Shown here: piece after piece, positions 5,862 through 10,870 of the stretch
How positions within the stretch are numbered: position 1 is the first letter of the stretch
Layout of the letters: every line of letters begins with the position of its first letter
Source of the DNA: JACCXJ01 sp052387115
GTDB lineage: Bacteria; Pseudomonadota; Gammaproteobacteria; JACCXJ01
DNA: 10,870 nt
Direction: 5' to 3'
Assembly: GCA_052387115.1 (NCBI GenBank)
Contig: JBQTJM010000037.1
Coordinates: forward strand, 1 to 10,870
Notes under the pieces: generated by a model
Database searches by the model: none
Told to the model about the DNA's origin: nothing
The model's input: the letters and a program-made list of their open reading frames with translations, nothing else
Made by a program: the position numbers and the translations under genes

Positions 5862-5885
5862 AAAGGGGCACAACGCCCCTTTTTT
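5862..5885 (+). terminator. Intrinsic-terminator-like hairpin in the hppA leader
   Basis: AAAGGGGC (5862-5869), loop ACAAC and GCCCCTTT (5875-5882) form a perfect 8-bp stem running into six consecutive T residues (5880-5885). It ends only 33 nt before the hppA ATG, leaving no room for a promoter after it. It therefore either terminates read-through from upstream, with hppA transcription passing through it, or acts as a regulated attenuator for hppA. Its 3' arm can also pair with the hppA ribosome-binding region. Confidence 0.6.
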
Positions 5886-5903
5886 CATAACTCCCTCAAA
5901 CAC

Positions 5904-5912
5904 AAAAAGGGG
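5904..5912 (+). promoter_or_regulatory. hppA ribosome binding site that can be sequestered
   Basis: AAAAAGGGG contains the GGGG Shine-Dalgarno core (5909-5912), six nt before the ATG at 5919. The nine bases are an exact complement of CCCCTTTTT at 5876-5884, the 3' arm of the terminator-like hairpin, so the two pairings exclude each other. Confidence 0.5.
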
Positions 5913-5918
5913 ACATCC

Positions 5919-8096
<2,178 letters not shown>

Positions 8097-8109
8097 GCCC
8101 CCTCCCCCG

Positions 8110-8146
8110 CCCTCCCCCGTCCGCAAGCGACGCGGACCGGGGAGGG
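8110..8146. repeat. GC-rich hairpin repeat, partial copy B1 (right-end hairpin only)
   Basis: CCCTCCCC-C-GTCCGC (8110-8124), a 7-nt loop, then GCGGAC-C-GGGGAGGG (8132-8146). This is the hairpin 3 geometry of copy A: 8 bp, one mismatch, 6 bp, 7-nt loop. It starts 14 nt after the hppA stop codon and is followed at once by a complete copy, so it is a truncated element. Confidence 0.75.
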
Positions 8147-8157
8147 AGATCCCTGGT

Positions 8158-8294
8158 CCCCTCCCCTGCGAAGCGGGGGAGGCTTAGGGTGGGGGTAAAG
8201 GCGCCGTGGCACCGAACAAGCCTGGTCAGCAACCTCAGAGCGGACCCCCACCCTACCCTCCCCCGTTCGTAAACAGCACGAACAGGGGAGGGAG
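8158..8294. repeat. GC-rich multi-hairpin intergenic repeat, complete copy B2
   Basis: Hairpin 1 (about 8159-8182) repeats the CCCTCCCCTGC-GAA-GCGGGGGAGG fold of copy A, followed by the same G-rich tract ending GTAAAGGC. The central spacer is about 30 nt longer than in copy A. The C-rich tract and hairpin 3 (8256-8292) follow, but the inner stem is GTTCGT/ACGAAC instead of GTCCGC/GCGGAC. Pairing is preserved by compensatory changes at two base pairs, again with a 7-nt loop. This copy lies between hppA and the SPOR-domain ORF. Confidence 0.75.
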
Positions 8295-8302
8295 AGTCGG
8301 AT

Positions 8303-8314
8303 CCCCTCCCCTGC
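8303..8314. repeat. GC-rich repeat, truncated left end (B3)
   Basis: CCCCTCCCCTGC matches the first arm of hairpin 1, then the match stops at the triloop and unrelated sequence leads into the SPOR-domain frame. It probably marks a breakpoint between the repeat array and the old rlpA sequence. Confidence 0.4.
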
Positions 8315-8360
8315 TCTTGCCCGATCAAACCCCGGGTGGAGTAGGGGCGCGAGCACATCG

Positions 8361-8690
8361 GTGGCGCTCGATCCCGCGCCGCGGAAGCCACCAGCGCCAT
8401 TCGCGGCGTCCGGTGGCCCGGCGGAGCGCGGCTTGTTCCTCCAGGTCGGCGCCTTCAGCGAGGCCGCCAACGCGGAGCGGCTGCGCGCCCGTATCGGGGC
8501 GATGCTGGCGCCGATGCTCGGAACGGTGCAGGAGCCCGCGGTGCACATCCGGCCGTCCCGGGTCGCCGACAGGCATTTGTACCGGGTGCAGGTCGGACCC
8601 CTGGTCGGCACCGAGATGGTCGAGCGGATCGGCGCACGGCTTTCGAACGTCGGCCTGCGGGCGCATCGCGTCACCGCGGATCCGCTCTGA
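8361..8690 (+). CDS. SPOR-domain protein, probable 5'-truncated remnant of rlpA
   Basis: This ORF of 109 aa contains a SPOR (peptidoglycan-binding) domain from about residue 24 to the end: RGLFLQVGAFSEAANAERLR, then HLYRVQVGPLVGTEMVERI and LSNVGLRAHRV. Full-length RlpA carries a signal peptide, a double-psi beta-barrel lytic transglycosylase domain and then SPOR, and is commonly encoded just upstream of dacA. Here the first two parts are missing. The Pro/Ala-rich stretch at the start (APRKPPAPF) looks like the usual linker, and the sequence before it is a GC-rich repeat array. The assigned GTG start lacks a good ribosome site, and there is no export signal, so a periplasmic role would be impossible from this start. 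It is most likely a pseudogene left by deletion; a free-standing SPOR protein is less likely. Confidence 0.6.
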   Translation: MALDPAPRKPPAPFAASGGPAERGLFLQVGAFSEAANAERLRARIGAMLAPMLGTVQEPAVHIRPSRVADRHLYRVQVGPLVGTEMVERIGARLSNVGLRAHRVTADPL

Positions 8691-8732
8691 ACCGGGAAGC
8701 GAGACGGTGCGTAGCGAGACAGATCGGGAGTG

Positions 8733-9881
8733 ATGAATCGCCTATCGCTTAGCGCATGCGCCGCACTGTGCGGTCTGTGGTCGGTGTTCGCCCGTGCAGA
8801 GGCCGTCGCGCCTCCGGTCCCCACCGGACCGAGCGTGAAGGTCCCGATCTATTTTCTCATGGACGCGAACACCGGCCAGGTGCTCGCCGAAGCGCTCGCC
8901 GACGACCACGCGAGTCCCGCGAGCCTCACCAAGATCATGGCCGTGTATGTGATCGCCCATGAGCTCGGACAGGGCAATATCAAGTTGGAGGACCCGGTGA
9001 CCATCAGCGAGAACGCCTGGCGCATGGGCGGATCGCAGATGTTCATCGAGGTCGGCAAGCAGGTTTCGGTCAAGGACCTCTTGATGGGGATCATCGTGCA
9101 GTCCGGGAACGATGCCAGCGTGGCGCTCGCGGAGCACGTGTCGGGCACCGAGGAGGCGTTCACCGATCTCATGAACCAGCACGCGGCGCGCCTCGGGATG
9201 CGCAACAGTCACTTCACCGACGCCTCCGGTCTCGACCAGCCCGAGCACTATACGAGCGCGCGCGACCTCGGCATCGTGTCGGCGGCCTTGATCCGGGACT
9301 TCCCGGAGGTCTATTCCTGGTTCAAGGTACACGAATTCACCTTCAACGGGATCAAGCAACCGAACCGCAACCGGCTCCTGTACCGTGACCCGTCGGTCGA
9401 CGGTATCAAGACCGGGTTTACGGATGACGCCGGCTATTGCCTGGCCGCCTCCGCGCTGCGCGACGAGATGCGGTTGGTTTCGGTGGTGATGAAGGCGGAG
9501 AGCGAAAAGCAGCGCACGGCAGCGACCCAGGCGTTGCTCAGCTTTGGCTTCCGATCCTACGAGACCCACCGTCTTTACGAGGCCCATAAACCTTTGGCGC
9601 AGGCGCGCATATGGAAAGGCCAGGCCAAGGCCGCCGATCTCGGACTCGTCGAGGACCTTTACGTCACGGTGCCAAAAAACCGCTACCAGGACCTCAAGGC
9701 GGCCATGGATATCAACCCGCGCCTCATGGCGCCTCTCCCCAAGGGTGGCCAGGGCGGCACTCTCAAGGTCACGCTCGGCGATCAGGAGCTGCTGGAACGC
9801 CCCCTGGTCGCGCTCAAGGAAGTGGCCGAGGCGCCCATCTACAGCCGCTGGATCGACGAGCTGTGGATGCTCGTCCAATAA
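8733..9881 (+). CDS. dacA: D-alanyl-D-alanine carboxypeptidase (PBP5/6 type, serine-type, peptidase S11)
   Basis: Started at ATG 8733 the protein has 382 aa (the GTG at 8730, one codon earlier, is possible but overlaps the GGGAG site). It trims the terminal D-Ala from peptidoglycan stem pentapeptides in the periplasm. An N-terminal signal peptide ends near ARAEA. The penicillin-binding active-site motifs are complete: SxxK as SLTK at 64-67, SxN as SGN at 124-126 and KTG at 226-228. The C-terminal third matches the PBP5 beta-rich domain, and the final helix IYSRWIDELWMLVQ is amphipathic, as in the PBP5 membrane anchor. The following aminotransferase gene starts directly after its TAA. Upstream is the rlpA-like SPOR remnant, the usual neighbour in gammaproteobacteria. 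No missing residues are seen. Confidence 0.95.
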   Translation: MNRLSLSACAALCGLWSVFARAEAVAPPVPTGPSVKVPIYFLMDANTGQVLAEALADDHASPASLTKIMAVYVIAHELGQGNIKLEDPVTISENAWRMGGSQMFIEVGKQVSVKDLLMGIIVQSGNDASVALAEHVSGTEEAFTDLMNQHAARLGMRNSHFTDASGLDQPEHYTSARDLGIVSAALIRDFPEVYSWFKVHEFTFNGIKQPNRNRLLYRDPSVDGIKTGFTDDAGYCLAASALRDEMRLVSVVMKAESEKQRTAATQALLSFGFRSYETHRLYEAHKPLAQARIWKGQAKAADLGLVEDLYVTVPKNRYQDLKAAMDINPRLMAPLPKGGQGGTLKVTLGDQELLERPLVALKEVAEAPIYSRWIDELWMLVQ

Positions 9882-10724
9882 ATGCCGAGCTGTTACCTGA
9901 ACGGCGAGGTGCTGCCGCTCGAAGAAGCACGCATCCCGGTCCTGGATCGCGGTTTTATTTTCGGCGATGGGGTCTATGAGGTCATCCCGGTCTTCGGGGG
10001 TCGCTTGTTTCGCCTGGAAGAGCATCTCAAGCGCTTGGCGGCCAGCCTCGAGGCGGTGCGGATCCCGCGGCCGCTCGCTGATGATGAATGGGCCGCCGTC
10101 CTCATGGCCCTGGTGGACCGGAACGGCGGCGGCGAGCAGTCGGTCTATCTGCAGGTCACCCGCGGCGTCGCGCCTCGCGACCACGTGTTGGCGGAACCGG
10201 TGTCACCCACGGTCTTCGCCATGAGCCACCCGCTCACACCCCCGCGCGAGCCCGAGCCGGTCGGCGCCGTCACCTGCGACGACATCCGCTGGCGCTATTG
10301 CCACATCAAGGCCATCGGCCTCTTGCCCAATGTCCTCTTGCGGTTGCAGGCGGCCGATGCCGGGGCCTACGAGGCCATCCTGATCCGCGACGGCCGGGTC
10401 ACCGAAGGGGCGGCGAGCAATGTCTTCGCGGTCCACGACGGTGTGGTGACGACCCCACCCAAGGGGCCGGAGCTTTTGCCCGGCATCACCCGCGATCTGA
10501 TCGTCGAGCTGCTGCAGGCGGCCCACCTGCCCTGCCGTGAGACCCTGATCTCGGCCGAGGCGCTCGCTAGCGCCGATGAGATCTGGCTCACCAGCTCGGT
10601 GCGCGAGCTCTGCCCGGTCACGACCCTGGACGGTCGGCCCGTGGGCCTAGGGGTTCCCGGACCGCTATGGCGACGTGCCCTGGACTTGTATCAGGCTTAC
10701 AAGCAGCGGACTAATCGGGGCTAG
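9882..10724 (+). CDS. dat: D-amino acid aminotransferase (PLP-dependent, class IV fold)
   Basis: This 280-aa fold-type IV aminotransferase interconverts D-alanine and D-glutamate via pyruvate and 2-oxoglutarate. The PLP lysine is Lys143 in CHIKAIGLLPNVL, and Glu175 lies in TEGAASNVF. Residues that mark D-amino acid transaminase rather than branched-chain (IlvE) or PabC enzymes are present: Tyr32 in FGDGVYEV and the Arg99-x-His101 carboxylate trap in TRGVAPRDH, matching Tyr31, Arg98 and His100 of the Bacillus enzyme. The ATG directly follows the dacA TAA and has no Shine-Dalgarno of its own, so translation is probably coupled to dacA; the pair could recycle the D-alanine that DacA releases. 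The last 60 nt are overlapped by the convergent minus-strand ORF. Confidence 0.93.
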   Translation: MPSCYLNGEVLPLEEARIPVLDRGFIFGDGVYEVIPVFGGRLFRLEEHLKRLAASLEAVRIPRPLADDEWAAVLMALVDRNGGGEQSVYLQVTRGVAPRDHVLAEPVSPTVFAMSHPLTPPREPEPVGAVTCDDIRWRYCHIKAIGLLPNVLLRLQAADAGAYEAILIRDGRVTEGAASNVFAVHDGVVTTPPKGPELLPGITRDLIVELLQAAHLPCRETLISAEALASADEIWLTSSVRELCPVTTLDGRPVGLGVPGPLWRRALDLYQAYKQRTNRG

Positions 10725-10870
10725 GTCGAGGCCGATCCCGGTAAAAAAACGCGCGTTGATAGGCTCCGCCGGCCGCAACGTGATCAAGGGACGGGGCGCG
10801 ATGGCCCGGTCTGAGGCAAGCCGCAGGCGCCCCTGCCGCGCGATCGTCGCCATCACCAGCACGAGCTCGT
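10665..10870 (-). CDS. Probable cytochrome P450, C-terminal fragment (runs off the right edge)
   Basis: The minus-strand frame entering from the right edge reads ELVLVMATIARQGRLRLA and then PRPLITLRPAEPINARF. This fits the helix L end and beta-rich C-terminus of bacterial P450s, which typically read EAxLxLATIAQRxRLRL...P.P.ITLRP. The heme-Cys loop would lie outside the window, so the call rests on about 45 residues. After the expected end the frame continues about 25 further residues before a stop inside the 3' end of dat, giving a 60-nt convergent overlap. The tail extension may mean the original stop was lost. No terminator lies between the two genes. Confidence 0.55.
   Translation of the reverse strand, partial: ELVLVMATIARQGRLRLASDRAIAPRPLITLRPAEPINARFFTGIGLDLAPISPLLVSLIQVQGTSP

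Noticed and set aside
10741..10749. A7 run between dat and the right-edge gene as a terminator for the minus-strand gene
   Set aside because: It gives a U-run on the minus strand, but no stable hairpin directly precedes it, and it lies inside the reading frame of the P450-like ORF.

Overview
The window is GC-rich proteobacterial DNA. The divergent ffh / cytochrome-c-assembly (CcsA/YpjD-type) pair and the order rlpA remnant - dacA - D-amino acid aminotransferase point to a gammaproteobacterium. The lineage within that class cannot be fixed from the sequence; an environmental group such as Chromatiales is only a guess. No rRNA, tRNA or CRISPR array is visible.

Minus strand, 1-2553: a compact stressosome operon, read right to left as rsbR (308 aa), rsbS, rsbT and an RsbX-type PP2C phosphatase. 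The genes touch or overlap (3-nt gap, 11-nt overlap, 1-nt gap). Immediately downstream lies a broken gene. It opens with a short stretch resembling the start of an RsbU-type RsbT-binding domain, then breaks into a different frame carrying the interior of an EAL (c-di-GMP phosphodiesterase) domain that runs off the left edge. The likely story is a stressosome whose output was c-di-GMP signalling and whose output gene has an internal deletion.

Minus strand, 2698-3193: a roughly 0.5-kb, less GC-rich segment bounded by 16-bp imperfect inverted repeats and holding a small coiled-coil gene. It sits 8 bp past the end of ffh (3202-4563, minus).

Plus strand, 4790-10724: a ccsA/ypjD-like membrane gene; hppA, a membrane H+-pyrophosphatase with the K+-independent signature; a SPOR-domain ORF that looks like the 3' end of rlpA; dacA (PBP5-type carboxypeptidase); and dat (D-amino acid aminotransferase), which starts directly after the dacA stop codon. 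At the right edge a minus-strand ORF resembling a cytochrome P450 C-terminus converges on dat and overlaps its last 60 nt.

The spacers are rich in repeats. One family of hairpin elements has CCCTCCCC/GGGGAGGG arms, with one copy in the ffh-ccsA spacer and one complete plus two partial copies after hppA; the inner stem shows compensatory changes between copies. Two diverged copies of a second repeat lie between ccsA and hppA. The hppA leader has an intrinsic-terminator-like hairpin whose 3' arm can pair instead with the hppA ribosome binding site. By function the window joins stress signalling, protein targeting, cytochrome assembly, proton-pumping energetics and peptidoglycan / D-amino acid metabolism; only the stressosome and dacA-dat look like real operons.
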